Source: Uloborus plumipes (lineage: Eukaryota; Arthropoda; Arachnida; Araneae; Uloboridae). Taken from it: 64,000 bases of DNA. Shown here piece by piece: positions 9,675 to 21,965 of this stretch (the first letter of the stretch is position 1; each line of letters begins with the position of its first letter). The position numbers and the translations under genes were made by a program. The stretch spans positions 46,382 to 110,381 of the forward strand of contig JAXGGA010003010.1 of the NCBI GenBank assembly GCA_038373865.1, in the 5' to 3' direction. The notes beneath the pieces were generated by a model. That model did not search any database. It was given only the letters and a program-made list of their open reading frames with translations, and was not told the DNA's origin.

Positions 9675-10639
9675 TATAATTAGTTTTCATGAAAAATAAT
9701 AACTATTGTCTGTCCGCGAAAGCCGCGCCTAGCACTCGCGAGCAGTTTCACTTAAAGGGTAGATGGGTCGTATGTGATAACTTTCCGAAATTTTCAATTT
9801 AAAATTTTGCATTTGCTACATCCATTTGACATAATTAACTCAACTGCGTATTTGAAATTAGCATCGTTCCACGTTGTTTAATACGGTTCAAAATGCGTTT
9901 TATTATTCTTCCCCTTATTGTCATCTTACCTAACACCCCAATTTTGGTAAGATCAGAGAAGACCTGACGCATGCGTAAATGAGCGATAGGTTTTATCTAA
10001 GAAGATCAGACAGCATGCTGAATATTTTTTAGCTACATCCTCAATCGTGTTACGTCTACTCAATGTACAAAACGTGAGGCCATTCGAGCCCATAAATGAG
10101 TTAAAAATGCGCAACGTAATTTAACACTCCATTTTTAATAACTGCGATACTTAATTCTGAAACACGTACTTTATGAAATTAATTCTGCTGAGATTCTCAC
10201 CATTGTCATTGCGCACTGGTAATGGTAGCGGAATTCCTTGGAGCGAAGAACATTATCTGGCAGAAGAATCGAATTTACATAAGTTTATGAGACAAGAAGC
10301 CGTTAAGATTTACCATCGGACTCGGAATTAAATATCTCGGGATGAACACTAGCATTGGAATGCTAGGAAATGGAAGACAAACTATAGATTAATTTTGTAG
10401 AGTCATGGTACCGAATTCTCTATAATATCATTGGTTTCTGATCAAAAATACATTATCAAACCATGTTGGTGCTTCAAAATGATGGATTGTAGTAGTTTGA
10501 AGTTTGTTTATGCGGGACGTTTTAGGCTTAGACAGACCCTATTAATAAATCTGGGAAATTCTAAAAGTAAATAATGGATTAAATATTGTAACACTCTTAA
10601 TGACTGCTGATTAGCGGTATATTACAAAATGCAATTACT
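9675..10639. other. no gene seen
   Basis: AT-rich DNA with a GC-richer patch near 9711-9745. No coding or RNA signal that I can support. Confidence 0.45.
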
Positions 10640-11215
10640 TGATCATTTAATACTAAAAAAGGGGAGGGCCTGTGGGGCCCCTTTCATATTTTGTTGTTCA
10701 ATAAATTCAATAGTAACTATCTAAACGTAAGGAAACTGTCTGACTTTTGCATAATACGACCCTATTTGAGTGAATATTTAATCATTTAGTAATTTTCCTC
10801 ATAGTTGTGTAAATACGGAATCTTATACTTAGGAAAAAGGAAGAGACCACAGTGACCCAGGAAGTAATTTACAATAAAAGACAGATACATTTTCCCTTTC
10901 TCCTACTCCCAATGTACAATGAAAAGTAAAAGCTTGATGATTTAACACTAGAAAGATGGAGGGGCGCTCTCACTATTTATTTGTTCCGTAAATCGAATAA
11001 TGACTGCCTGATCGTAATGAAACTTTTTGACTCTGAAAAATATGTCACACGTTAAGAACGTGTTTTCAGTCATTTAATCATTAGCTTCCTAGCTGTGTAA
11101 TTAGGAATCTTACACCTAGAAAGAAGTAAGAGACCTTAGTGGATTAAGCGGTATTTTCTAATAGAAACAGATGCATTTCTCCTTTCTCCTACTCACTGTA
11201 TCATGAAGAACTGCT
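10640..11215. repeat. 295-bp tandem duplication
   Basis: Two diverged units, about 10640-10934 and 10935-11215. Each begins TGATNATTTAAYACTARAAA, passes through a GTAAGGAAACT/GTAATGAAACT segment and TAATYTTAGGAATCTTA-like block, and ends CTCCTACTC. The two have drifted with small indels. Confidence 0.75.
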
Positions 11216-11627
11216 ATTCTCTTTTGTTTCACTTTTACCCTACTATTTTTACAATGTGACGAAAATCCAGATGATAAATAATGTTAACTGTCCAGCCAAC
11301 GTTAAGTGTCCACCAGCTAACAGTAGGCTCTTTAAAAGAAAAAAGAGAAACTAACTATTTCATAGACAAAACTTTATTGAATATTATTATGCACTCAATC
11401 TTCATGAAGTCGTATGAAAAGATACATTAGACACGTGGGTTCTTTCAGTAAGAAATTAAAAAAAATAATAATAAAACATAAAAATATGCCCCCTGGCACA
11501 TTTTTTCTTTTAGGTATGTGCTAATTTTCCGCTTTTTTAGTGTTAAAGCGTGGGCAATAACAATTTGAAGCCTAATCATAGATAATGATGCGTTAGTCTT
11601 AAAAGCAGCGAATCGATATAATTGGTC
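11216..11627. other. no gene seen
   Basis: AT-rich spacer with an A-rich patch near 11458-11480. Nothing recognisable. Confidence 0.45.
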
Positions 11628-11631
11628 TTAA

Positions 11632-12999
11632 GAGCAAGAATCTGAGAGAGTGTCACGCCTGTGATTCATGACCTCTCAGATTTTATCCAAAAAATTACCA
11701 AATGTTTATTATCTTATTGAAAGACCAAATCCAGAATGTTTTGTTCTAAATTTGAGTTGTTTCGTTTTTATAGCTCTCCAAAGTTGAAGGTGCGGCATCA
11801 AAAATTAAGCGGATTTTCAAGACATGGAAGTTGCTGTGAGCCAAAACTCTTACCAGGAACTGTTGAACTCCAATTTTCTTTTTGTATATGGAATATAGAA
11901 GGTTCAAACTTTACAAAATGAATGTTAAATTTGAGTTAAGTTGTTGCCGTAAGGTCAGTGAAGGCCCTCAAAATAAGGCATTTTTGATGTTTTTCAGCAT
12001 TTTTGAGGTCCAAAAACAGCTTGTACATTTCAGTTGCCACGCAAAAGTAGTGTCGTTCGAAAGCCCAGTGTAAGCACTTTAAAATTATGTATAAATAACC
12101 GAGGAAAGTTCAACGTGCTTATAGTTGCGTAAGGCCGAAATATGAAAAATGTCATATTTTACCGATATTCAAACGGTCATAACTTCCTCTGCCAACAACA
12201 TATTGAAATACTTTTTTTGCCAATGTCATACTCTATTCTTTATCTTAACAGAACAATTGAGTCCTTTGAGACGAAATGTTAAACATTTTTTAACAAAAAA
12301 TTTATTTTTTCCTGTGCATTTTTTGTAAAAAACTTCTAAGCATTTCGCCTCAAAGGACTCAAATGTTCTGTTAAGACGAAGAATAGAGTATGACATTGGC
12401 AGAAAAAATATTTCAATATGTTGTGGGCAGAGGAAGTTATGACCGTTTGAATATCGGTAAAATATGACATTTTTCATATTTCAGCCTTACGCAACTAAAA
12501 GCACGTTGAACTTTCCTCGGTTATTTATACATTATTTTAAAGTGCTTACACTGGTCTTTCAAACGACACTACTTTTGCAGTGGCCACTGAAATGTACAAG
12601 CTGTTTTTGGACTTCAAAAATGCTGAAAAACGTCAAAACTGCCTTGTTTTGAGGGCCTTCACTGACCTTACGACAACAACTTACCTCAAATTTAACATTC
12701 ATTTTGTAAAGTTTCTACCTTCTATATTCAATATACAAAAAGAAAATTGGAGTTCAACAGTTCCTGGTAAGAGTTTTAGCTCACAGCAATTTCCATGTCT
12801 TGAAAATCCGCTTAATTTTTGATGCCGCACCTTCAACTTTAGGGGTCTATAAAAACTAAACAACTCAACTTTAGAACAAAACATTCTGGTTTTGGTCTTT
12901 CAATAAGATAATAAACATTTGGTAATTTTTGGGAGAAAATCTGAGAGGTCATGAATCACCTCATAATGCTAGGCGTGACAGTTTCTCAGATTCTTTCTC
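11632..12999. mobile_element. 1.37-kb TTAA-flanked foldback element
   Basis: TTAA lies at 11628-11631 and 13000-13003. The whole element is one large inverted repeat with arms of about 650-680 bp and a centre near 12300-12320. The outer ends read GAGCAAGAATCTGAGAG and the inverse of GAGAAAGAATCTGAGAA. The pairing continues through AAAATTACCAAATGTTTATT to CAAAGGACTCAA next to the centre. Transcripts across it would fold into a very long hairpin. TTAA suggests piggyBac- or Kolobok-type mobility. No transposase is present. Reading frames in the arms are mirror copies of each other and not evidence of coding. Confidence 0.87.
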
Positions 13000-13205
13000 T
13001 TAAAAACAAATGAGAAGTTTAAGCAGCGCTACCTATATGTTTGAAATTTTAGTTACAACCAAAGCAACAATTATCTTTTGTACTTGAACAAAGAAACCTA
13101 GCCTGAACTTCGTCTACGGATATAATCAGGGGAACTTACAGCCTAAGGCAGAATCCGAGAGATTGCAACGTGATTGAAAGAAGTGCTATGCCGATCGATA
13201 ACTTC

Positions 13206-13284
13206 TATCTCTCACGGGATTTGAACCCGTGCCCTCTGTGAGATAGATCAGAGCGGTCTCTCCTCCACCTACTTTGTAAGAGAT
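13206..13284 (-). pseudogene. tRNA-like pseudogene
   Basis: Read on the minus strand, the 5' ATCTCTT can pair fully (one G-U) with GAGAGAT near the 3' end. The T arm ACGGG-TTCAAAT-CCCGT is perfect. The would-be anticodon stem CTCTG/CAGAG closes a 10-base loop rather than 7, and the D arm is poor. At 79 nt it is long for a class I tRNA. A decayed or SINE-derived tRNA is the best reading; no anticodon is assigned. Confidence 0.55.
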
Positions 13285-13580
13285 TTCTTCTCTACCGAGA
13301 GTGCTTCTAGGCTTTCCTTATTTACGTGGAAAAGACGGATAAAAATGTTAGTATTTTTTCTGATTAGTTTCTTTTCGTGTTTAAAACTGTGTGTCAAAAC
13401 CACACTTTGAGCAACTTTATGTAGTTGATATGATTTTATAGCCTGTCTTTCGACATTCAGAGCTCAGTTATGAATTTGGTAAAGAAAAAAAATGAGTTGC
13501 AATATTTTCAAAAATAACTTTAGTATTTTAGGTGACAGTAGAGCTAATCTAGAATTCTGTCTCTTGTAATGAATTCCTAT
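13285..13580. other. no gene seen
   Basis: Spacer of AT-rich DNA between the tRNA-like sequence and the Helitron. Confidence 0.4.
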
Positions 13581-16500
13581 TCTCTACTAATAATAAAGCA
13601 GAAGGTTTGTCTTTCTTTCTGTCCTTCTGTCTGTCTGTTACGCGCGTAGCGCCAAAACCGTTTGGTCGATTTTCATGCCACTTGGCACAAAATTAGTTTG
13701 TAGCATGTAGTTTTGCACCTCGAAGCGATTTTTCGAAAATTCCATTTCGTTCTTTTTCTATTCGAATTCTTAGTGGAAATTCGATAAAATAGGGAAGAAA
13801 TATTTCACACACATTTTCAAGTCTTATGTCATTCGAAAGCTTGGAATTTTCTGCACAAAATGACATTTTTTCGAAGTTTCTACGATCATCAGGAGAGCTG
13901 TAACAATTTTTTTAAGAATCCCGGAATTCAAGGCTTACCTTCAGTAAAGCAAGCCAAACGATTCTAAATGTAATAGCTCGAGGATAAAATTTGTTTGAAA
14001 AGAGAGATGAAATGAATTATTTTATCAACGGAAATCAACTTTTCATGTTGTTACCATGGTTACGTGTTCATACTTATTTTTGTTTCGTTCTTTTTCCCGC
14101 GTTGCCAGACGTAGTATTTTTGATACTACGGTTGTATTTTTTCGGCCCAAATAAGGAGCGTAGTATTTTTCTGGCAATCCTGTTTCCAATATACTTTAAT
14201 GACTTAATTAAAAGATTTGGCGGGTTTTTTTTTTTTCATTTGCATAGATTTCGCATTTTAGCAAAATTGATTTTGGAAACGTTTGGAAACAGTAGTATTT
14301 TATAGTATTTTTTAGAGGAGGCGTAGTATTTTTCGGTTTCAATTCTCTGGCATCCCTGTCTTTTTCCCAATATCGTATCAATTGCGATATTGCATCGTTC
14401 TTTTTAGCCTACTTTCCCGTTAAAAATAAAAGAAAGACGAAAAAAGTATTAAAAGTAGCTTAATGCATCTAAAAAATATCGCCAAGTCCAAAAAAAGCGC
14501 CAAGTTAAAAAAATATCGCCAAGTTAAAAAAATATCGCCAAGTCCAAAAAATATCGCAAAGACAAAAAAATAAAGAGGTAAAATGAATATCGTAAAATTA
14601 AAAATTGAAAGTAGGGTATTGAGATGGGGAATTTGTGTGTCGGTCTGTCGGTCTGTCGGTCGGTCGGTCTGTCGGTCTGTCTGTCCCCCCCTAATAACTT
14701 TTGAATGAACATTCCGATTTGGACAAACTTTTTTTTGTTGGAAAGATCTCGGCGAGTACAGCTCATTCCCATATTTGATTTTTTGATTTGAACAATTTTT
14801 GGTTCAACTTTGAGCCGTTCAAATAACCGGTTCCGCGATACTAACTTTTGAATGAACAGTCTGATTTGAACAAACTTTTTTTTGTTCGAAAGATCTTTTC
14901 AAGGATACTTCATTCCCGTATCTACATTTTTGATTTGAACAATTTTTCGTTCAACATTGAACCGTTCAAACAAGCCTTCACCCCTAATAACTTTTGAGTG
15001 AACAGTCCGATTTAAACAAACTTTTTTTTGTTCGAAAGATATCGGCAAGGATACTTCATTACCGTATTTAAATTTTCAATGTGAACATTTTTTCGTTCAA
15101 CATTGAACCGTTCAAGCATCCTTTCTCCACCTAATAACTTTTAAGTGAACCGTCTAAATTGAACAAACTTTTTTTGTTCGAAAGATCTCGGAGAGACTCG
15201 TTCCCATATTTCACTTTTCAATTTGAACCATTTTTTGTTCAATGATGAACCGTTCAGAAAATTTTTTAACATGAGCGCCTACTGGGAAATTTAAATTGAA
15301 TGTTAATTCTAAACTTAAAGGCGGATTTCCTTCAAACTAACTTTGTAAGAAAACAGTTTTGATAAAAAATGTATGTTAAGTACTTTTCTGAAAAATTTTC
15401 TGTGAGGACTCTGATTCCGACTTCGACTCCGCAAACATGGCGGAAATGCAGGCTCAGAAAAAAAATGACTGACTGGGCAGACGATTTTTTGTTTATTTAT
15501 TCATTTTTTTTTGTTTAATTTATTATTATTATTTTTATTTTTTTATTTTTTTTTTGGCAGACGATATTTTTTTTTTTTTTTTTTGATTACAAAAATTGTT
15601 CATTCACGAGAGCATTTTATTCTTTACTTATATTTAACAACTGGCAACGGGTTAAAAATAAAATTCGAGATATTTTTTTAACGAACGAGGTTTTTTTTCT
15701 TTTTTCGATAAAATGTGTTTTGATGTTCTTTGCACTTTTATTTTATTTTTTATTTTTTTTTTTTCATTTGAAAACGATTGTGAAATTTTTCTACGGAAGA
15801 ACTATAGCAGTTACATTCTGTAAAAGGTGCGACAAAACTTTATTTACTCGTTTATTTACTTTTTACGTGTCCTGATCATCTGATAAGAGGGGTATATTTT
15901 GCTTTTAGAAATCAGCTTTAAGTGTTATAAAGGTATGTTTGACATAATTTTCAGTTTCAGATATTCAAGAGAATATTGATTTGATGCTAGATTGCCGATG
16001 TCGATGTTCGGGAAAGTAGGCTCATTTAGTTCTTGACAGAACTTCTTGTTAAAGTGTTTCATTTCGGAAAATGTATTGTTTTGTTTTTTAAGCTAGGAAA
16101 GAAAACTTTCTTCTTCTTTTAAACTTTGGTAAGATTTCTGTTAGTTTCTGTGAGCAACAAAATTGTTCCTTTTTTCTCTTTTGGCTTATTTTTGTGCATC
16201 TGCCCTTGGGGTTGCATTCGAATGTTCCAAGGGGGTGTTTTACCCCTTTTGTGGAGTAAATCAGTGTTCATTTCAATGCAGACAAAAGTGATATGAATTC
16301 CCACGACCACTTGGCGTTATATCGCCAAGCTTTTGGTCGCCAAGTATTTGCCGCCATTTTGGTGACATATCACCAAGTTGGCGAAAAAAATTGTTTTCTT
16401 TTTTTTATTTGGACTCAATTTGGCGCTATTGGCGATATTTTGCGAAAAATCCACTGAATGATGTTAAAATCGGCGATATTTAGGGGATTAATCATTGTAA

Positions 16501-16783
16501 AACATTTTTTTTGCATTGTTTCGTGGCAAACTAGGGATATAAATGTTTGAACTGTTATCTTGCTCTGCTCACTCCAAGCACTATTTTAGCACTTAAGGCA
16601 TCTACTAAGAAATTTACACGTAAAAATAAGTAGCGTGGGGTCCATACCAGATTTTTATATCATACTTTGAAGGAGTTATAGTTGAATTACAACTAAAATA
16701 GAGCATTTTTTCTGCGATATCAATTATTTTACAAATGAACTTTTAATTTTATACCACGGGCAAAGCCGTGCGGGTACCGCTAG
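13581..16783 (+). mobile_element. 3.2-kb non-autonomous Helitron
   Basis: The 5' end TCTCTACTAATAATAAAGC, followed by a (T)GTCT-rich tract and GCGCGTAGCGCCAAAAC, is a typical Helitron start; TC may be at 13581 or 13583. The 3' end has the hairpin CACGG-GCAAAG-CCGTG (16755-16770), nine bases, then CTAG at 16780-16783 and T. No Rep/helicase reading frame is present. The interior holds a CGGTCTGT microsatellite (about 14637-14690), a four-fold 145-bp array (14689-15258), repeated GCCAAGTTAAAAAAATATC motifs (14480-14560), long T tracts (15480-15580) and palindromic CTTGGCG/CGCCAAG motifs (16310-16490). The last two hint at nested sequence. The 5' flanking base is T rather than the expected A, so the left edge is uncertain by a few bases. 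Confidence 0.8.
14689..15258. repeat. about 145-bp tandem repeat, 4 units
   Basis: Units start near 14689, 14838, 14979 and 15127. Each carries TAACTTTTGAATGAACAGTC, a T run, GTTCGAAAGATCT and TTCAACATTGAACCGTTCA in that order. Identity is moderate. Located inside the Helitron at 13581-16783. Confidence 0.85.
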
Positions 16784-16789
16784 TAATAC

Positions 16790-19700
16790 AATAAAGCAGA
16801 ATAACTATTAAACTGGATTTTAAATGTATAAAATTACATTATTCTTCTGGATTACAATATCAAATTAACTCTATACACTGGATTTTACTATAGTTGCGCC
16901 CCGTAAAATGTATTTATCTTTTTTCTGTTCATCTATTTGACTGTTTTTACTTTCCTTGTCATCATTTTCTTTCTCCTTACCGCTACGAAAATGCTGCTAG
17001 GGGATAATTTAACAATTTTTGTGGACCACATGCTAATATGACTGACGTATTTATGTGAAGTTATTTGAACGCGTTTCATAACTTAACATGGCTACTTAAA
17101 TCTAATTTACTAAAAAAATATTTGGATGGGTAAAATTTTCCTATCTGCTAATTGCCTCACTTTCCGTAGGTCAAAAACTTCTGCATCCTACTTAACTACT
17201 CGATGCAAGCAGTATTCCAAATTGAAGTACAATACCAGAACTTGATATAAGTACAGGTATATGATCCACATTTTGTTCGAATATTACAATGCATTTTTTG
17301 TTTCAATGCCTCATTATTAATTACAATCTATCTGAGTAATTTCAGTTAAATTGATTTATTCAACTTAAACTAATCTGTTCCATTTTTTGCCTCAATATTT
17401 ACCTCTTGATATTTGCAAGTAATCTTTCGCTCAAGACTAGTCTTTATACGTATTTTGATCTCTGCTCAGAGTTATACATGACATCATTCGACAAAACATG
17501 CCACAAACTCCCTTTTCTGCTGCGATTTCTCAGCGTATTAGTTTTAAATGCCCAATCAGGACGGTTTTGACGACTGCAATGTAATACATCAATAATAACA
17601 TTTCAGTAAAAAAAAAACATAACCGAAATGTAATTTTTGGCTCAATTAGCAGTTCTTTTGAACGTTATTTTTTGTTCCTTTGTCAATCTACCTGTCTTCG
17701 ATTACATAAATTAATAGTTTTTTCTTACTTAGCCACATATATTAGTATTGAATGCTTAAAATTGTAGTTTTAGCTAAGTTTAGGAGTCGGGTATTTTATT
17801 GAATAAAAAACCAATTTTTCTCATAGATATGTTAATTTTTTTTAAGTTCTAAATATTAGTAAATAAATCACTAATATTAAAAAACTATTATTTTTATATT
17901 TGCATTCCTTTCACTTTGTTCTATGCAGTCTACGGCTTCTTTAATAACTCCTCGGTTTAAATTCTTTATGTCTTAACACGTCCACCGCAGTGCGTTATTA
18001 CTAGTTTTATATAAAACGATATTGTTGTACTATAAAATATATTTTTTCATCAAATCATGCAATGTTTTTAAAGAATTTCTTTTAAGTTGATGTTACTACA
18101 CAATACGTCTTTAATATCCATCACAATATTCTACACTTCAGGGTTCCCCGTACCTGCTTTTACATGTGGTTACCATACATCAGAGCATTTACCACATCAA
18201 ATAGTACTTTACGTATAGTTTATGGATATACTATTTTGTGGCAATATTCGTTCCGAGTACTCTTTCATCACCATTTATATCTAACAAAAAAATTGTTTGT
18301 GCTTCAAAAAAAAGACATTTATTTACTAGAAAATAGTTTAAAGGAAAAAAAAATATGTCTGAAATACCCATATTTCACCTTCGAAATGACAGTCGTATCA
18401 GCTCGGAAATGATGGACCAACTTTTTTTTCTTACTCTGAATTCAAATACTATAAACCATTTCCTGCAGTTTTCCTCAGACATTGAATTGTTCTTCAAATA
18501 TTATCATTTCAATGTACTTTTTGCTTTCTTGCTTACTCATGTTATCAAGAAGAAAACAGCCGTTGTATCAAATCAAGTTTTGAAAACATAGATACTTATT
18601 CATTTATTTATTTTTATACGGAATATTCTTAAACAGTTGGCTGTTCCAAACACCAAATTTAGTTACCTCTGTTGCGAAACTATATATATATATTTACGCA
18701 TAGAGAATATTTAGACAATCTGGATCCTAAACGTACGTTATACATTTTTTTTTCTCTCAGCACAGTTTTTTGGTACTTCCGTATAGATGTGAAGAGTTTA
18801 CTGCCTTGACAGTAATTTGACATTTTTGGTGATGAAGTATTAGCTAGCTTAAAGGATTTATCCTAACGATTTATTTGGGATAGGGTGCCAGAGGCAATGC
18901 ATATTCTCTTTTTTAGGGGAATATGCACCTTTTCTCCTTTACATTAAACTCTTCATGTCAGATGAATATATGTATATATATATTTTTTTTTTTTTTGGCC
19001 TAACTTTTGATATCAGAAGAATTCTTGTTTTGTCTGTTAGGTATTTCTGAGTAATACTATCTGGAGGTTTTTTTCCTGACTTGCTGTTACTGTGTGTGTG
19101 TGTGTTTTAAATGTTACAATTGTCAGCAAATGTTGCCTGAGTTCTAAAAATTAAGGTTCTGGGCACGAGTACATCTATTGCGATTTTTTATACACATGCT
19201 TTCTTGAGAACTCTAACAAGTAAAGTAAATTAAAAAATTTAAACCAAATTAAAAAGAAAATATTGACATATATTTTTAATTTATTTAAAAATATATTCGG
19301 CAAAACTTTTAGCAGTTGAAGTAAAGCAGTCATTTTATGAAAATTTTCATTTACGCACATTCGCTACTATTTTAAGCAATAAAGTAAGCATGCACGGTAG
19401 TTACTACTTTCAGCGCTAATTTCACGCATGAAAACCTACCGTTTTTTATACTTGTTAATAATTGTGTAGTTGTATTTTTAAATTTCTTTTGGACTATATA
19501 AGCTCTATATGCGTAGCATTTGAAGCGGAAAAAATGTCCTTTGCAAAAAGTAAAGTCCTTAAATGGGGACGAGGCAGACGACTACGTCCTCGATTGATGG
19601 CAGCATCCTCTCCATAATTTAAGCATATATAATCTTAAAGGGGGATGGGGAAATTAAGAAACTACACACCCATAGTAAGTGAAAGAAACTGACTAAAGGA

Positions 19701-19810
19701 CTCCTTCAGATTTACGGATTTAACAACCACCTTCTTCGCATGTATCCTATGGGTATTTGGCGATATCGCGTTCTAAGAGGAGTTTAAGACTCCAAGTCTT
19801 AATTCAAAGG
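16790..19810. other. 3-kb stretch without recognisable features
   Basis: AT-rich. Contains short microsatellites: (TA)n near 18683-18693 and 18967-18982, a T14 tract near 18983-18996, and (TG)n near 19092-19106. The few reading frames over 60 residues have no family motif. No terminal repeats detected. Confidence 0.45.
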
Positions 19811-19817
19811 TCTTGTT

Positions 19818-21963
19818 CACTAAACTGTAAAAAATGAATGTTGTTTTTACAGTATAATACAGCGAATTCTATTGTAATGAACTAAAAATTGTTAATTTTA
19901 CAGTAATAGACTGTAGAATTGCTGACTTTACAGTAAAAGACTGTAGAATTGCTAACTTTACAGTAATAGACTGTAGAATTGCTAACTTTACTGTAATAAA
20001 CAGTAGAATTGTTAACTTTACAGTAATAGACTGTTGAATTGCTAACTTTACCGTAATAGACAGTAGAATTGCTAACTTTACAGTAATAGACTGTAGAATT
20101 GCTAACTTTACAGTAATAGACAGTAGAATTGCTAACTGTACAGTAATAGACAGTAGAATTGCTGACTTTACAGTAATAGACTGTAGAATTGCTAACTTTA
20201 CAGTAATAGACTGTAGAATTGCTAACTTTACAGTAATAGACTGTAGAATTGCTAACTTTACAGTAATAGACTGTAGAATTGCTAACTTTACAGTAATAGA
20301 CTGTAGAATTGCTAACTTTACAGTATTAGACTGTAGAATTGCTAACTTTGCAGTAATAGACTGTAGAATTGCTAACTTTACAGTAATAGACTGTAGAATT
20401 GCTAACTTTACAGTAATAGACTGTAGAATTGCTAACTTTACAGTAATAGACAGTAGAATTGCTAACTTTGCAGTAATAGACTGTAGAATTGCTAACTTTA
20501 CAGTAATAGACAGTAGAATTGCTAACTTTACAGTAATAAACAGTAGAATTGCTAACTTTACAGTAATAGACTGTTGAATTGCTAACTTTGCCGTAATAGA
20601 CAGTAGAATTGCTAACTTTACAGTAATAGACTGTAGAATTGCTAACTTTACAGTAATAGACTGTAGAATTGCTGACTTTATAGTAATAGACAGTAGAATT
20701 GCTAACTTTACAGTAATAGACTGTAGAATTGCTAACTTTACAGTAATAGACAGTAGAATTGCTAACTTTACAGTAATAAACAGTAGAATTGCTAACTTTA
20801 CAGTAATAGACTGTTGAATTGCTAACTTTACCGTAATAGACAGTAGAATTGCTAACTTTACAGTAATAGACTGTAGAATTGCTAACTTTACAGTAATAGA
20901 CAGTAGAATTGCTAACTGTACAGTAATAGACAGTAGAATTGCTGACTTTACAGTAATAGACTGTAGAATTGCTAACTTTACAGTAATAGACTGTAGAATT
21001 GCTAACTTTACAGTAATAGACTGTAGAATTGCTAACTTTACAGTAATAGACTGTAGAATTGCTAACTTTACAGTAATAGACTGTAGAATTGCTAACTTTA
21101 CAGTATTAGACTGTAGAATTGCTAACTTTGCAGTAATAGACTGTAGAATTGCTAACTTTACAGTAATAGACAGTAGAATTGCTAACTTTACAGTAATAGA
21201 CTGTAGAATTGCTGACTTTATAGTAATAGACAGTAGAATTGCTAACTTTACAGTAATAGACTGTAGAATTGCTAACTTTACAGTATTAGACTGTAGAATT
21301 GCTAACTTTACAGTAATAGACTGTAGAATTGCTGACTTTATAGTAATAGACAGTAGAATTGCTAACTTTACAGTAATAGACTGTAGAATTGCTAACTTTA
21401 CAGTAATAGACTGTAGAATTGCTAACTTTACAGTAATAGACTGTAGAATTGCTAACTTTACAGTAATAGACTGTAGAATTGCTAACTTTACAGTAATAGA
21501 CTGTAGAATTGCTGACTTTACAGTAATAGACTGTAGAATTGCTGACTTTACAGTAATAGACTGTAGAATTGCTGACTTTACAGTAATAGACTGTAGAATT
21601 GCTGACTTTACAGTAATAAACTAAAATTGTTAATTTTACAGTAACAAACTAAAATTGCTAACTTTACAGTAATAAACTAAAATTGCTAACTTTACAGTAA
21701 TAAACTAAAATTGCTAATTTTACACTTTATTACCGTGCATTTTACAGTTTTAAACTTGAACCTCCGCTGCCGGTATTTTAGTGTTATTTTACAGTATAAT
21801 ACAGCTAAATTTTATGGCAATAAACTGTAAAATTTCTAACTTTACAGTAAGAAACCGTAAAATTGCTAGTTTTTCAGTTTATTACTGTGCATTTTGCAGT
21901 TTTAAATTGGTACCTTAGCTGCCAGTATTATACTGTAAAAACAGCAGCTCATTTTTTGCAGTG
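19818..21963. mobile_element. TIR element hosting a 30-bp satellite array
   Basis: The right end, read inward, is CACTGCAAAAAATGAGC followed by TGTTTTTACAGTATAATAC. The left end is CACTAAACTGTAAAAAATGA followed by TGTTTTTACAGTATAATAC. A compact copy of the same family at 47561-47753 lacks the array and has TA on both sides. The right end here is also followed by TA (21964-21965); the left is eroded. The inside is dominated by the array at 19891-21600. No coding sequence. Confidence 0.75.
19891..21600. repeat. 30-bp minisatellite, 57 units with no length change
   Basis: The unit is GCTAACTTTACAGTAATAGA plus CTGTAGAATT. All 57 units are exactly 30 bp. Each contains TACAGT-AATAG-ACTGTA, a 6-bp stem with a 5-base loop. 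Recurrent variants are GACAGTAG for GACTGTAG, CTGTTGAATT, GCTGAC and CAGTATTAGA. Their order repeats with a 780-bp (26-unit) offset: 20041-20391 is identical to 20821-21171. A second shift of 240 bp relates about 20521-20640 to 20761-20880. After 21600 the array decays into 28-bp units GCTAACTTTACAGTAATAAA plus CTAAAATT. Confidence 0.97.
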
Positions 21964-21965
21964 TA

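Noticed and set aside
11736..12884. Two 61-residue reading frames with nearly the same protein (11736-11921 plus, 12699-12884 minus)
   Set aside because: They are the same sequence read on the two arms of a foldback. The differences are nearly all amino-acid changing, so there is no sign of selection for coding.
13206..13284. Functional tRNA gene
   Set aside because: The acceptor and T stems pair, but the anticodon loop would have 10 bases and the D arm is poor.
19891..21600. Regular direct repeats as a CRISPR array
   Set aside because: The units abut without spacers, and the surroundings are eukaryotic transposon sequence. It is a minisatellite.
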